64,000 nt of DNA. It comes from CAVYGN01 sp964413265 (GTDB lineage Bacteria; Spirochaetota; Brevinematia; Brevinematales; JAOACQ01). The notes beneath the pieces were generated by a model. The model did not search any database and was not told the origin of the DNA. It worked only from the letters and a program-made list of their open reading frames with translations. The stretch's first letter is position 1. The number at the start of each line of letters is the position of its first letter. Positions 24,565 through 33,505 of this stretch are shown piece by piece. The position numbers were made by a program, and so were the translations under genes. The stretch spans positions 62,001 through 126,000 of the forward strand of contig CAYPRX010000002.1 in assembly GCA_964413265.1 (NCBI GenBank), given 5' to 3'.

Positions 24565-26562
24565 ATGGCTAAAAAGAAAACACTGCTTGTTCTTCTCCTT
24601 GTCGTATCTCTTGCTTTGATGCTCATAATTGTTTATTTTATTAAAACTAAGTTCGGGTATTTCGGTTATTCTTATCATCAATATATTGAGAATATGGCTC
24701 TCCAATACGATGCTGTCATCGAAACGAATATGAACATTATCAATTCGGAAATACAATATCTCTCTAAAGATAACCTTATTAAATCAGTTTTTACAAGTTC
24801 AAGCCGTGGTGAGGATACCTCAAAATTCCTTGATGATTTCGATAAAATAAAGAATTCAATCCAGGAGTGCCAGAATATCCAGGTACTTGATTCGGATGGA
24901 GATATTATTTTTTCAAATGACACTAATGAGATAAATAATTTAAAGATTGTGCCTCCTATTATAATGGCTGTGAAAGGTCATTTTTCAACAAATTATTTTA
25001 CTTATGTTTATATGAAAGATAGGGATTCTCTGGCGGCTTTTTATACTCTAAATCAGGAAAATACGGCTACTGCTAACGGCGGTTTCGTCGTTGTCTATTA
25101 TAAAATGGCCAAATTATTCACCGGAATATCAAAAGGGAAAATCATAGCCGATGGTGCTATATCCAATATGCTGATAACAAGCAAAATGGTTTTAAGCGAT
25201 AATAATATCAATTATCTCATGAATTATTTAAAGAGCCCTGAAAACTACAAAAAAATAGAGACAAATGAAAAAAGCGTTTATGTGGTCAGAAAGAATATTC
25301 ATGGCATTGAAGTTTTATATTATCCTTCAAATGAGAGGTATATCCCTGTTCTTGGTTTGATCCTTCTGGTTACATGCCTTTTGCTCTTCATTCTGGTTGT
25401 AAGTGCACTCATAATGGTTATGAGAGACGAAAAGATCATATCCGATATGCCAATAAAACCGATTAATGTTAATATTGCAGAGGAAAGTGCTTATGAAAAG
25501 CCGGATGAAATAAAATCACTGATCAGCGATATCGAGGAAGACAGGGTATTTGGTGAAAAGGAAGTACAAAAAGGAATCGAGGATATGATTATGACGAACG
25601 GTTTTAATCTCACCGAATCAATTCCTTCCTCCGAGGTTAGCAATACTGCTGAAGTTGAAAAAGAAGAATTTCCTGTTCCGGAATTCGAAGAAATACCGGC
25701 TGAAAGCAATATGAAAATTCCGGAGCCTTTAACGGTTTCAGAAAACAATGTAATAAATACCTACAGTGAATTAAAGCCAACAAAGCAAACTGATCTTTTC
25801 GCAGAGGAAGAAAGAATATTGAGCAATATCGAATCACAGGTTCCTTTTAAAGAGGAAAGATCTGCTAATTTGGAAGGAATCGAGGAAGACTTTAAGGTTG
25901 AGCTGAAAGAATCCTTCCATGAGCCTGAATTTCCATCATTCGAAACTATGGGCAGACCTTCTGGCGAATTGAATACTTTTCAGCCTCCTGAGCTGCCTGA
26001 AATAAAAGAGTTTCCGGATGAAATTCTGAATGCTGAAGAAATACAGTTTGAAGCACCGGTAGAAGTAGCGGCTGAGAAACCTGCTGAGACGCCGGTTCAA
26101 AAAGACACCGGGCTTGCTGCAATGATGGAAACGCCTGAGAAGGTAAGTCCGATTATAACTGTTGAAGATTTCGGGAAAATAGCTGTAGAACTGGCGAAAA
26201 GAAGTCTTAATATCCATAAAATTCTTGTTCTCGAGAAGCATGAAGAACGTTATATTCCCATAATAAGGGAAGGTATTGCCGCAACTGATTTTAAATTAAT
26301 GACAAATGATCCTATTTTCACCATGTTCCTTTCCGGGGGGAAGGGCATAGATGTTAAAGGAAATATAAGGGAAACGAGATATTTCAGGGAAAAATTTGAA
26401 CAGGCGGATATAGAAGATATTGATGAAATATTTATAACCCCGATCATAAAAAATAGAGAAATCACTGGCGTTGCTTTTTATCTTAAACAGATAGGTACTC
26501 CTGAATCAACCCACCTTCAGAAATCGGAATTGCTGAACCTGAGTTTTCTTCAAGGACAATAA
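24565..26562 (+). CDS. Two-helix membrane receptor-like protein with periplasmic sensor region and cytoplasmic GAF-like end
   Basis: I do not recognise the family. The 665 residues are laid out like a receptor: membrane helix 1 (about 6-27), an extracytoplasmic domain (28-255), helix 2 (about 258-285), a long acidic, proline-rich, low-complexity cytoplasmic linker (about 290-520, with many 'PEFEE' and 'PELPEIKEF'-like runs), and a folded C-terminal domain (about 528-660) starting 'TVEDFGKIAVELAKRSLNIHK'. The periplasmic part has cache-like features ('QVLDSDGDIIFSND'). The last domain looks like a GAF or similar ligand/dimer fold and carries no HATPase, GGDEF, methyl-accepting or kinase motif. 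It lies between nifJ and a metallophosphoesterase gene (28-base gap, possibly one transcript). It may sense a periplasmic signal and act through protein contacts. Confidence 0.7.
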   Translation: MAKKKTLLVLLLVVSLALMLIIVYFIKTKFGYFGYSYHQYIENMALQYDAVIETNMNIINSEIQYLSKDNLIKSVFTSSSRGEDTSKFLDDFDKIKNSIQECQNIQVLDSDGDIIFSNDTNEINNLKIVPPIIMAVKGHFSTNYFTYVYMKDRDSLAAFYTLNQENTATANGGFVVVYYKMAKLFTGISKGKIIADGAISNMLITSKMVLSDNNINYLMNYLKSPENYKKIETNEKSVYVVRKNIHGIEVLYYPSNERYIPVLGLILLVTCLLLFILVVSALIMVMRDEKIISDMPIKPINVNIAEESAYEKPDEIKSLISDIEEDRVFGEKEVQKGIEDMIMTNGFNLTESIPSSEVSNTAEVEKEEFPVPEFEEIPAESNMKIPEPLTVSENNVINTYSELKPTKQTDLFAEEERILSNIESQVPFKEERSANLEGIEEDFKVELKESFHEPEFPSFETMGRPSGELNTFQPPELPEIKEFPDEILNAEEIQFEAPVEVAAEKPAETPVQKDTGLAAMMETPEKVSPIITVEDFGKIAVELAKRSLNIHKILVLEKHEERYIPIIREGIAATDFKLMTNDPIFTMFLSGGKGIDVKGNIRETRYFREKFEQADIEDIDEIFITPIIKNREITGVAFYLKQIGTPESTHLQKSELLNLSFLQGQ

Positions 26563-26590
26563 TCGATGCACTTGCTTTTAGGGAACTGAC

Positions 26591-27469
26591 GTGTCTGCAT
26601 TTTTCACAATATCTTTAATTTTTATTATTGCTGTAGTGTTCCTACTGTACTCTTATTTTATTGAAACGAGGATGATCCATGTCAACAGGTCGAGGATAAG
26701 AACGAGCCGCCTGAAAGGCAGGTACACCATTCTTCATTTCTCAGATCTTCATCTTTATAAAAAAATGAGAAAAAAGAATTTGGATAAAATAAAAGAAGAA
26801 TTGAAATTATGGACCGATTGGGCTAAATTTGATTTTATTTTTATGACAGGCGATTTCATTGACAATAATTCAGGCATCGAAATGCTGAGAGAGGTTGTAG
26901 GGGGAATGAAATCCAGATATGGTACATACGCCGTTTTGGGTAATCATGATTATTACCAGTATAATATTCTTCATCTGCTTAATCCCCTGTTTTGTTTTTG
27001 GGATAAAAAACCTGCTGATTTGAAGGCCCTGAAAAAAGCCATTGAGAACGCAGGAGTTCATTTACTTATTGATCAGGAGGAAAAGGTCACCACGGCTAGC
27101 GATGAGCTATTAATAACCGGGATCGATTATAAGTTTATGGAAGAAAAAAGAGCGCCTGGATTGAATATTGACAGTGAAAATATATTCAATATAGTTCTCT
27201 CCCATTATCCAGATATGGTCAAATATTATAATGGTAAAGCAGATATAATGCTTTCGGGACATACTCATGGGGGTCAGATCACCTTTTTCGGTCTGCCGCT
27301 TATAATAAAAAGCGGAATAAAGAAGATATATTCAAAAGGTATTTCAGCTCATGGTAATACCGCTTTATTCGTTTCGAAAGGATTGGGGGTAAGTAGGAAT
27401 TTTCCTTTCAGATTTTTTGCGAGGCCTGATTTCAATATTATAGAAATAATAGGAGTTAAAAATGGATAA
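26591..27469 (+). CDS. Membrane-anchored calcineurin-like metallophosphoesterase
   Basis: The 292-residue protein has an N-terminal membrane helix (about 4-25) and the full metallophosphoesterase motif set: 'FSDLHLYK' (D-x-H), 'MTGDFIDN', 'LGNHDYY', 'LSHYPDM' and 'LSGHTHGGQI'. This arrangement is that of the YaeI/YkoE-type phosphodiesterases; YaeI can act on UDP-diacylglucosamine in lipid A synthesis. The substrate here is unknown and could be a lipid-linked phosphoester. The start is GTG with an AGGGA site upstream, 28 bases after the receptor-like gene. The stop overlaps the next gene by eight bases. Confidence 0.9.
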   Translation: MSAFFTISLIFIIAVVFLLYSYFIETRMIHVNRSRIRTSRLKGRYTILHFSDLHLYKKMRKKNLDKIKEELKLWTDWAKFDFIFMTGDFIDNNSGIEMLREVVGGMKSRYGTYAVLGNHDYYQYNILHLLNPLFCFWDKKPADLKALKKAIENAGVHLLIDQEEKVTTASDELLITGIDYKFMEEKRAPGLNIDSENIFNIVLSHYPDMVKYYNGKADIMLSGHTHGGQITFFGLPLIIKSGIKKIYSKGISAHGNTALFVSKGLGVSRNFPFRFFARPDFNIIEIIGVKNG

Positions 27470-28112
27470 AATTAATATATTTTTTTTGACTGCTATGATC
27501 ATAATCGCTTCAAAAGTATATCCGGATATCCAGAGTGGGTTAAATGATCTAAGGATATCTTACAGAGACGGAAAATATATCAGCATATTAAAGAATGGAT
27601 CTGAAATTATCAAAGCTGCATGTGGAGAAATAATTAAAGATTTTTATGGAATTTTGCCGGATTTACGAAATTATGCGGTTTCAAACATAAGAAGCTCTTA
27701 TAATTTTGACGAAGGAGACGGCTTAACAGATTATTCAATAACAGTGGAGAAAACATTTACCGGCATTGATGAAACTGTCGTGATGACGATCAGTGTATCT
27801 CCTTTCGATGTGGCAAGATATGACAATCTGATCAAGGGATATGATTATCTTACAGATAAGGGAGATTATGAAAAGTATTCAATATTTGTAAGAAAAACCG
27901 AGTATTCTTATATAATTGACAGAGCAACAGCATACTTTGCTCTGATTATTGAAAAGAACAATAATTCCGGTGAAGTAACATCAGGTTTGCTATTTAAAAT
28001 AAATTTTACTAAGGGTGTAAAGAGCGGTGAAAAGAAGGCTCTTATTGAAGAATGCTTGAAAGCTCTAATAAACAGGCTTCTGGACAGCAACCTCATCGGT
28101 CTGTTAAAATAG
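27462..28112 (+). CDS. Secreted protein of unknown function
   Basis: The 216-residue product has a signal peptide (MDKINIFFLTAMIIIASKVYP) and probably matures near residue 20, giving a soluble periplasmic protein. I see no known domain. The mature part alternates short strands and helices, has one lone cysteine ('KAACGEIIKD'), and ends in a helical tail with 'EECLKALINRLLDSNL'. It starts inside the metallophosphoesterase gene (eight-base overlap), so translational coupling is likely and the two may work together in the envelope. It converges with pyrF, the stops 10 bases apart. Confidence 0.7.
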   Translation: MDKINIFFLTAMIIIASKVYPDIQSGLNDLRISYRDGKYISILKNGSEIIKAACGEIIKDFYGILPDLRNYAVSNIRSSYNFDEGDGLTDYSITVEKTFTGIDETVVMTISVSPFDVARYDNLIKGYDYLTDKGDYEKYSIFVRKTEYSYIIDRATAYFALIIEKNNNSGEVTSGLLFKINFTKGVKSGEKKALIEECLKALINRLLDSNLIGLLK

Positions 28113-28121
28113 TTCGGGCTT

Positions 28122-28871
28122 TCAGTCGGATAGTTCCGAAAGGACATTCTTCACAGTTCCTACCATATCTTTTTTATCTGAGATCGAACGGCCCATAACA
28201 ATGAAATTGGAGCCGCATTTTTTTGCCTCCGAAGGGGTCATTACTCTCTTATGGTCACCGGTAACATCTTCTTTAAGTCTGATTCCGGGTGTAACGAGTA
28301 TTGGCTCACTGCCAAGTTCTTTTCTTAAGATCTCAACCTCCATTGAAGAACAAACAAAACCCCTGATCCCTTCATTATAACCCATCCTTGCAAGGTGTTT
28401 AATCATATCATTAAGTTTTAGATTTATTTTCATGTCATGTCGCATGATAGCTTCGTTTATACTGGTCAGAATCGTAACTCCAAGCGGGATGGGGGCCTCT
28501 TTAACAGGACAACGGGCCATGCATTCGTTTATACCGCTTATAAGAGCGCGGATCATTTCCTTTCCTCCTAGGAGGTGAAATGTAAACATTTTTACTTTCA
28601 TGCGCCCGGTAACAAAGCTTACACTTTTAACAGTATTGGGTATATCGAAAAATTTGAGGTCGAGAAATACCGATTTCCCCAATGAATTAATGTAATCGAT
28701 AGTTTTTACTCCTTCAGCAGTGTAGAGAATACTACCGACTTTAAATATGTCTATCAGGGGGGATAGTTCATCAATTATATGTTTTGCCTCGATAAAACTG
28801 TGTGTATCAAGGGCCATGATCAATTTTGTTCCCAAAAACTTATCCTCCCCGTATATTGACAGGAAATTCAA
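28122..28871 (-). CDS. pyrF: Orotidine 5'-phosphate decarboxylase
   Basis: The 249-residue TIM-barrel enzyme has the catalytic tetrad motif 'DLKFFDIPNTV' (D71, K73, D76), the preceding substrate lysine in 'DIFKVGSILY', and the phosphate-binding end 'LVTPGIRL', 'DHKRVMTPSEA' and 'FIVMGRSI'. It catalyses the last step of UMP synthesis in the cytoplasm. This is the bacterial type I (E. coli/Bacillus-like) form. The gene stands alone on the minus strand, with a 141-base AT-rich spacer to the divergent lipoprotein gene. No other pyr genes are in the window. Confidence 0.95.
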   Translation of the reverse strand: MNFLSIYGEDKFLGTKLIMALDTHSFIEAKHIIDELSPLIDIFKVGSILYTAEGVKTIDYINSLGKSVFLDLKFFDIPNTVKSVSFVTGRMKVKMFTFHLLGGKEMIRALISGINECMARCPVKEAPIPLGVTILTSINEAIMRHDMKINLKLNDMIKHLARMGYNEGIRGFVCSSMEVEILRKELGSEPILVTPGIRLKEDVTGDHKRVMTPSEAKKCGSNFIVMGRSISDKKDMVGTVKNVLSELSD

Positions 28872-29012
28872 TCATCATTATCTTATAACATTATAAATTA
28901 TTTTTTGTGATTTTAAAAATAACATTTATTAAATATTATAGCGATCGTATGCCGATATACAGATAACTTTAAATATAATTTTTTATAATCTTTGTGATTA
29001 AAGAAGGTAAAT

Positions 29013-29393
29013 GTGAAAAGGATATTTTTTGCAGTCTTTTCAGCGGTTTTAATATTTTCTTTATGCGCTTGCTCCGGAACTCCGGTAAAGCCCAACAAAA
29101 CTTCAAAACAAAGTGTAAGTCAGACTGGTGGCGTTAGCCAGCGTCAACTTAAATATGAGAACAATTCATTTAACATCCCTGTAACTAAAGCATATCAGAC
29201 AAAGGCATACAGGAAGACCGGGCCTTTCCTTGGGCTGAATTTTAAAAAACTAATCGGTTCTTACAGGTTCAATATTAATGAGGCGATTAGTGATAATATT
29301 GCCGCATTGATAGTGATCTTCGCAGTTCTGCTTGTTGTCGGTTTCGTCATATTTCAAAACCGCAGGAGCGTTAGAAAAGGCTCTTATAGATAA
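29013..29393 (+). CDS. Small lipoprotein with C-terminal membrane helix
   Basis: The 126-residue protein starts with a GTG preceded by GAAGG (five-base spacing) and a lipoprotein signal ending LCAC, with the second cysteine (Cys20) the probable lipidated residue. A polar Lys/Ser/Gln-rich middle follows. A clear hydrophobic helix lies at about 95-115 ('LIVIFAVLLVVGFVIF'), then a basic 'NRRSVRKGSYR' tail. If both signals are used, the chain is anchored at its N-terminus in the periplasm and crosses the inner membrane with its tail in the cytoplasm, which is unusual. I do not recognise the family. It precedes malQ by 11 bases. Confidence 0.75.
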   Translation: MKRIFFAVFSAVLIFSLCACSGTPVKPNKTSKQSVSQTGGVSQRQLKYENNSFNIPVTKAYQTKAYRKTGPFLGLNFKKLIGSYRFNINEAISDNIAALIVIFAVLLVVGFVIFQNRRSVRKGSYR

Positions 29394-29404
29394 GAGTCTG
29401 CAAG

Positions 29405-30892
29405 ATGAAGCTTGAGAGAAAAAGCGGAATTTTACTTCACCCCTCTTCATTTCCAGGAAAATTCGGTATTGGAACGATTGGCTATGAGGCCTTTGAATTT
29501 GTGGATTTTTTATCAGAATGCGGGATAAAATTGTGGCAGATTTGCCCGCTAGGCCCAACAGGGTTCGGCGATTCTCCTTATCAGTGTTTTTCAGCTTTTG
29601 CAGGAAACCCGCTCCTTATCGATTTAGATGATCTTGTGAAAAAGGGGTTTCTTCTTGAAAAAGATCTTGATGCAGGAACAAGTTTTGATGATAATAATGT
29701 TGATTTTGGAAAGGTAATAAGTTATAAATATCCTCTCCTAAAAAAAGCAGCTGATCGTTTTTTTAGCAAAAAAAATCTATCTCCGGACAGCGAATATTCC
29801 ATTTTCTGTGATAAAGAATCTTTCTGGCTTGACGATTATTCACTTTTTATGGCTTTGAAAAATTATTATAGTGGTGTGAGCTGGTCTTCATGGCAGAAAA
29901 AATATAAAATCAGAGACAATGATGAGATAAACAAGTTCAGAGATGAACATAAGGGAGAAATATCCTTTCAAAAATTCATGCAGTTTATATTCAATATGCA
30001 ATGGAATGAGTTAAAAAGATACTCGAATAAAAAAAATGTATCAATTATAGGTGATATGCCTCTGTTTGTCGCATTTGACAGTGCTGATTCATGGGCCCAT
30101 CCTGAATATTTCTATTTTAGTTCTTCCCTTGAACCTCAAAAAGTAGCAGGTGTCCCTCCAGATTATTTCAGTTCAACGGGGCAATTATGGGGTAATCCTC
30201 TCTATAACTGGAAGAAACTTAAGGCCTTAAAATATGAATGGTGGGTAAATCGCCTGAAAATGACATTCGAGATGTATGATCTTGTCAGGCTTGATCATTT
30301 CAGGGGTTTTGCTGAATACTGGGCCATCCCGTTCGGTGAAAAAACGGCTGTTTATGGAAAATGGGAAAAGGGACCTGGACATGATTTTTTTGAAACAGTT
30401 ATTCAGTCTATGGGGGAATTACCGATAATAGCAGAGGACCTTGGTTATATAACCCCTGATGTTATCCGTTTAAGAGATGATTTTGGTATTCCAGGCATGA
30501 GCGTGCTTCAATTCGCCTTTGATTCAGGCCCTGAAAATCATTACCTGCCGCATAATTTTTTATCTAACACAGTAGTATATACCGGCAATCATGATAACAA
30601 TACTATCAGGGGCTGGCATGAAAATTTAAACCAGGAGATCAGAAGTTTCTTGAACGATTATATAGATTTTCATGGTGAGGATATAAACTGGTCTCTTATC
30701 AGGCTTGCTTGGTCGTCAAATGCGGCTTACGCTGTGACTACTCTTCAGGATTTACTTGGTCTTGGAAGCGAAGGGAGAATGAATATTCCAGGAACATCTT
30801 CCGGTAACTGGCGTTGGAGATTCAAAAAAGGGGCTATAAAAGGCGAAATTAAGGCAAAACTTCAGCATTTGAATTATCTTTACGGGCGGTAA
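29405..30892 (+). CDS. malQ: 4-alpha-glucanotransferase (amylomaltase)
   Basis: The 495-residue GH77 enzyme shows 'GILLHPSSFPGKFGIGTIG', 'PLGPTGFGDSPYQCFSAFAGNP', the catalytic nucleophile region 'LVRLDHFRGFAEYW', the acid/base 'PIIAEDLGYITPDV' and 'YTGNHDNNTIRGW'. It moves alpha-1,4-glucan segments between maltodextrins in the cytoplasm. The length fits the short bacterial MalQ type. It overlaps nothing and lies 11 bases after the small lipoprotein gene. It suggests glycogen or maltodextrin metabolism; no other glycogen genes are near. Confidence 0.96.
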   Translation: MKLERKSGILLHPSSFPGKFGIGTIGYEAFEFVDFLSECGIKLWQICPLGPTGFGDSPYQCFSAFAGNPLLIDLDDLVKKGFLLEKDLDAGTSFDDNNVDFGKVISYKYPLLKKAADRFFSKKNLSPDSEYSIFCDKESFWLDDYSLFMALKNYYSGVSWSSWQKKYKIRDNDEINKFRDEHKGEISFQKFMQFIFNMQWNELKRYSNKKNVSIIGDMPLFVAFDSADSWAHPEYFYFSSSLEPQKVAGVPPDYFSSTGQLWGNPLYNWKKLKALKYEWWVNRLKMTFEMYDLVRLDHFRGFAEYWAIPFGEKTAVYGKWEKGPGHDFFETVIQSMGELPIIAEDLGYITPDVIRLRDDFGIPGMSVLQFAFDSGPENHYLPHNFLSNTVVYTGNHDNNTIRGWHENLNQEIRSFLNDYIDFHGEDINWSLIRLAWSSNAAYAVTTLQDLLGLGSEGRMNIPGTSSGNWRWRFKKGAIKGEIKAKLQHLNYLYGR

Positions 30893-30894
30893 TA

Positions 30895-31632
30895 TTATTT
30901 TTCAAGCCATGATTTGTAATATAAATACCGGAAACAGTGGGGGCATTGGTGAATATCAATATTTTCAGGTTTCAGTTCTTCGCCTAGTTCACCTTGCAGG
31001 CTGGTAGGAAGTACAGTATAACAGCCGGCGCATGCATCCTGCTCAACTTCGACAATGGCTGTTCCTCTTGTCTTTTTAATAAGTGATTCATAATATTCGA
31101 TGAACTGTAGATCGAACTCTGATCTTAGTTTATTCTGATCTTTCTGGGTTTTATCAAGTTCCTTTTTATAAGTCTTTTTAATTGAATTGATGTGATCATC
31201 AAGTTCGGAAATTTTCATGTTGTTTTCTGAAATTTTGGTGGTGATTTTATCGAGCTCGCTGCTCATTTCGACTTGCTTGGCTGTATCGTAATCGATCTGA
31301 GCCTGAATCAGGGACAGCTCCTGCTGTTGTTTTTCCATCTCTTTTTCCCACGATTTAATCTGGCGTGCGATTTTGATTCTGTCCTTGCTTTCATCAAGGC
31401 TTTTTATCCTTTTATTTATCTCATCCCTTTTGCCAAGTTCTTCGTTTATCTTTTTATCCATCTCATTAATATTTGATTGAATCTCATTATTTGATATGAG
31501 AAGAGCCTCATTTTCAGCTTTGACCTTTTCCATCTTTTTTTCCTCTTCGGAATAAAGGTCCTTGATTTCATTTTCCCTGTTATATAAAACCTGAAGCTGT
31601 ACGAGATTTTTTATTCTTATAATGTTTTCCAT
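30895..31632 (-). CDS. Coiled-coil protein with C-terminal zinc ribbon (C4-type)
   Basis: The 245-residue protein is mostly a long antiparallel coiled coil (about 10-180; Glu/Lys/Ile heptads) ending in a zinc ribbon with two Cys pairs, 'CAGCYTVLP' and 'CPHCFRYLYY'. This is the widespread bacterial C4-type zinc-ribbon family (related to CdsZ of Chlamydia and HP0958 of Helicobacter). Those proteins have been linked to flagellar sigma-54 regulation, cell division or RNA binding, with no single agreed role. The start ATG at 31632 has AAGGAG seven bases upstream; a longer frame to 31677 would run into the tRNA gene and is rejected. It converges with malQ with a two-base gap. Confidence 0.88.
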   Translation of the reverse strand: MENIIRIKNLVQLQVLYNRENEIKDLYSEEEKKMEKVKAENEALLISNNEIQSNINEMDKKINEELGKRDEINKRIKSLDESKDRIKIARQIKSWEKEMEKQQQELSLIQAQIDYDTAKQVEMSSELDKITTKISENNMKISELDDHINSIKKTYKKELDKTQKDQNKLRSEFDLQFIEYYESLIKKTRGTAIVEVEQDACAGCYTVLPTSLQGELGEELKPENIDIHQCPHCFRYLYYKSWLEK

Positions 31633-31668
31633 TATAGCTCCTTGATAAGATAAGGTAATGATAAGAAA

Positions 31669-31742
31669 TGGGCCCACCTGGGCTCGAACCAGGGACCCAC
31701 TGATTATGAGTCAGTTGCTCTGACCTACTGAGCTATGGGCCC
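31669..31742 (-). tRNA. tRNA with CAU anticodon (probably tRNA-Ile2, read AUA after lysidine modification; Met not excluded)
   Basis: A complete 74-base cloverleaf lies on the minus strand. The acceptor GGGCCCA pairs fully with TGGGCCC, the D-arm starts TAGCTCAGTAGG, the anticodon loop is CTCATAA on an ACTGA/TCAGT stem, and the T-arm has GGTTCGAGC. The discriminator is A and CCA is not encoded. Clear initiator and elongator Met genes are at 56.1-56.3 kb, so this third CAU tRNA is most likely the minor tRNA-Ile modified by TilS. Confidence 0.9.
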
Positions 31743-31758
31743 TAAAAATAACTCAGAT

Positions 31759-31787
31759 ATTTTAAGTATTAATGATTTTTTAGTCAA
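31759..31787 (-). promoter_or_regulatory. Predicted sigma-70 promoter for the CAU tRNA
   Basis: On the minus strand TTGACT (31787-31782) and TAAAAT (31764-31759) are 17 bases apart, one mismatch each from consensus. The expected start is about ten bases upstream of the tRNA 5' end at 31742. The -35 overlaps the end of the yifB reading frame. Confidence 0.55.
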
Positions 31788-33325
31788 ATTATATCAGCAA
31801 AATTTAATATCCTGTCCAGTATTCTGTACTGAAGCGCCTCGCTCAGGTGAAAATCCTCAATTCCAGGGCTGCCGTCGAGGTCAGCTATTGTTCTTGCTAT
31901 TTTCAGTATTTTATCATATGTCCGGATTGAAAGCATGAATTTTTCCATGGCAATTTTTAAAAGTTCCTTACCGGAATTTGAAGGCGTACAGAATTTTGAT
32001 AATAGTTTATGAGGCATCTGTGTATTTGTGTAGAGACCGTATTTTTTAAGCCTTTCAAGTTGAATATTTCTTGCGGCAATAACTCTCCGCCTGATCTTTG
32101 CAGAATTTTCCGGAGGGCTTTCGGGATTTATCCTGTCAAATTTTATCCTTGGGACCTGGACCTGGATATCTATTCGATCAAAGATTGGGCCTGAAATTTT
32201 TTTATAGACGGCAAAAATGTCCCTTGCATCCCACTGATCGACATCATCATTTTTGTTTGAAGGATTAATGGCTGCTATCAGCATGAAGTTTCCCGGGAAT
32301 TCTACTGATGCATCCGCACGGGATAGGGAAATCTTTCTATCTTCAAGTGGCTCTCTAAGGCATTGAAGAACATTTGTTTTGAATAATTGGAATTCATCGA
32401 GAAAGAGAACACCGTTATGGGCAAGGCTTATCTCCCCGGGTTTTAAAAATTTTCCTCCTCCGACAATTGAAGCATCTGAGGCAGTATGATGAGGCGTTCT
32501 GAATGGCCTTTCGGTTATAAGCGGCTGATTTTGACTTGTCAATCCAGCGATACTGTAAATCATAGTAGTTTCCAGTGCTTCTTCAAGGGTCATTTTAGGC
32601 AGTATAGTAGGGATACGCTTTGCCAGCATCGTTTTTCCTGTTCCAGGCGGTCCGATCAAAATCGCATTGTGACCTCCCGCTGAGCAGATCTCGACTGCTC
32701 TCTTGGCTGATTCCTGTCCGATAATATCGGACATATCCGGATTGATATCCTGACCCTTTGTATTATCAGAAGTGGTATTTTCCACTTTGTACTCATTTTT
32801 TTTAAAAGGGCTTATCTCCTTTGAACCTTCTAAATAAACTATAGTCTCCTTGAGGGTTGAAACGGGAATTATATTTATCGAATCTATTATTGACATTTCC
32901 GAAGCATTGCTTAAAGGGCACAGTATTTTCTTGAAACCAAGCTGACTGGCCTTAATAGCGATGGGCAGAGCTCCTATGATCGGTCTGAGGTGCCCATCAA
33001 GGGATAATTCCCCTGCAATGATGTACCTGCCAAGATCTTTGAGGTCGTACTGCTCGTTCAAAATGCCCACCGCTATAGCCAGGTCAAAGATCGCGCCTGA
33101 TTTTTTCAGTCCTGAAGGGGCGAGATTTACTATTATTCTCTTACCGGGAAAATGAAATCCCGAATTCTGTATCGCTGCCTCTATTCTTCTTGTCGACCCC
33201 TTTACAGCCGAATCCATCATACCCACGATCTCGAACTCGGGAACTTTTGTCTGTATATCGACTTCTATTTCTATGAGGGTTGTTTTAAGACCGCAAAAAG
33301 ATATTGAGAAAAGTTTGCTGACCAT
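31784..33325 (-). CDS. comM: YifB/ComM family Mg-chelatase-like AAA+ ATPase
   Basis: The 513-residue protein has the YifB layout. An N-terminal Lon-like domain (about 1-170) includes 'FEIVGMMDSAVKGSTRRIEAAIQNSGF' and 'VNLAPSGLKKSGAIFDLAIAVG'. A central AAA+ domain has Walker A 'GPPGTGKTML' and Walker B 'LFLDEF'. A C-terminal Mg-chelatase lid follows, ending in 'RTIADLDGS'. ComM of this family is a hexameric helicase that promotes branch migration during natural transformation; most family members are uncharacterised. The ATG at 33325 opens onto a 145-base AT-rich gap. It may be co-transcribed with the tRNA downstream. Confidence 0.95.
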   Translation of the reverse strand: MVSKLFSISFCGLKTTLIEIEVDIQTKVPEFEIVGMMDSAVKGSTRRIEAAIQNSGFHFPGKRIIVNLAPSGLKKSGAIFDLAIAVGILNEQYDLKDLGRYIIAGELSLDGHLRPIIGALPIAIKASQLGFKKILCPLSNASEMSIIDSINIIPVSTLKETIVYLEGSKEISPFKKNEYKVENTTSDNTKGQDINPDMSDIIGQESAKRAVEICSAGGHNAILIGPPGTGKTMLAKRIPTILPKMTLEEALETTMIYSIAGLTSQNQPLITERPFRTPHHTASDASIVGGGKFLKPGEISLAHNGVLFLDEFQLFKTNVLQCLREPLEDRKISLSRADASVEFPGNFMLIAAINPSNKNDDVDQWDARDIFAVYKKISGPIFDRIDIQVQVPRIKFDRINPESPPENSAKIRRRVIAARNIQLERLKKYGLYTNTQMPHKLLSKFCTPSNSGKELLKIAMEKFMLSIRTYDKILKIARTIADLDGSPGIEDFHLSEALQYRILDRILNFADII

Positions 33326-33451
33326 AAAAAATCCTTATAATAACCATAATACCGCTGAATTGTTAAAAATAGTTATAATAATGTAAATAAAGTAATAAAT
33401 AATTATAACAATTATGATGCTAATTTGTTTGGAAATGAAGAGAGGTAAAAC

Positions 33452-33505
33452 ATGCTTGAACTTCAGAATGTTAAACCCACAATAGCTCATTCCAGTCGGT
33501 GGTAA
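33452..33505 (+). pseudogene. Possible truncated 5' end of an ABC-ATPase-type gene at the umu cassette boundary
   Basis: An ATG at 33452 with AGAGG six bases upstream opens a 17-codon frame beginning MLELQNVKP, the way many ABC transporter ATPases start. It then leaves that pattern and stops at 33503-33505, inside the antisense end of umuC, whose stop is at 33471-33473. A gene start with a ribosome-binding site cut off exactly where umuC ends would fit insertion of the umu cassette into an older gene. The evidence is short, and chance is quite possible. Confidence 0.25.

Noticed and set aside
30895..31677. A longer start (31677) for the zinc-ribbon coiled-coil protein.
   Set aside because: The extra 15 codons run into the 3' end of the CAU tRNA; ATG 31632 has a good AAGGAG site.
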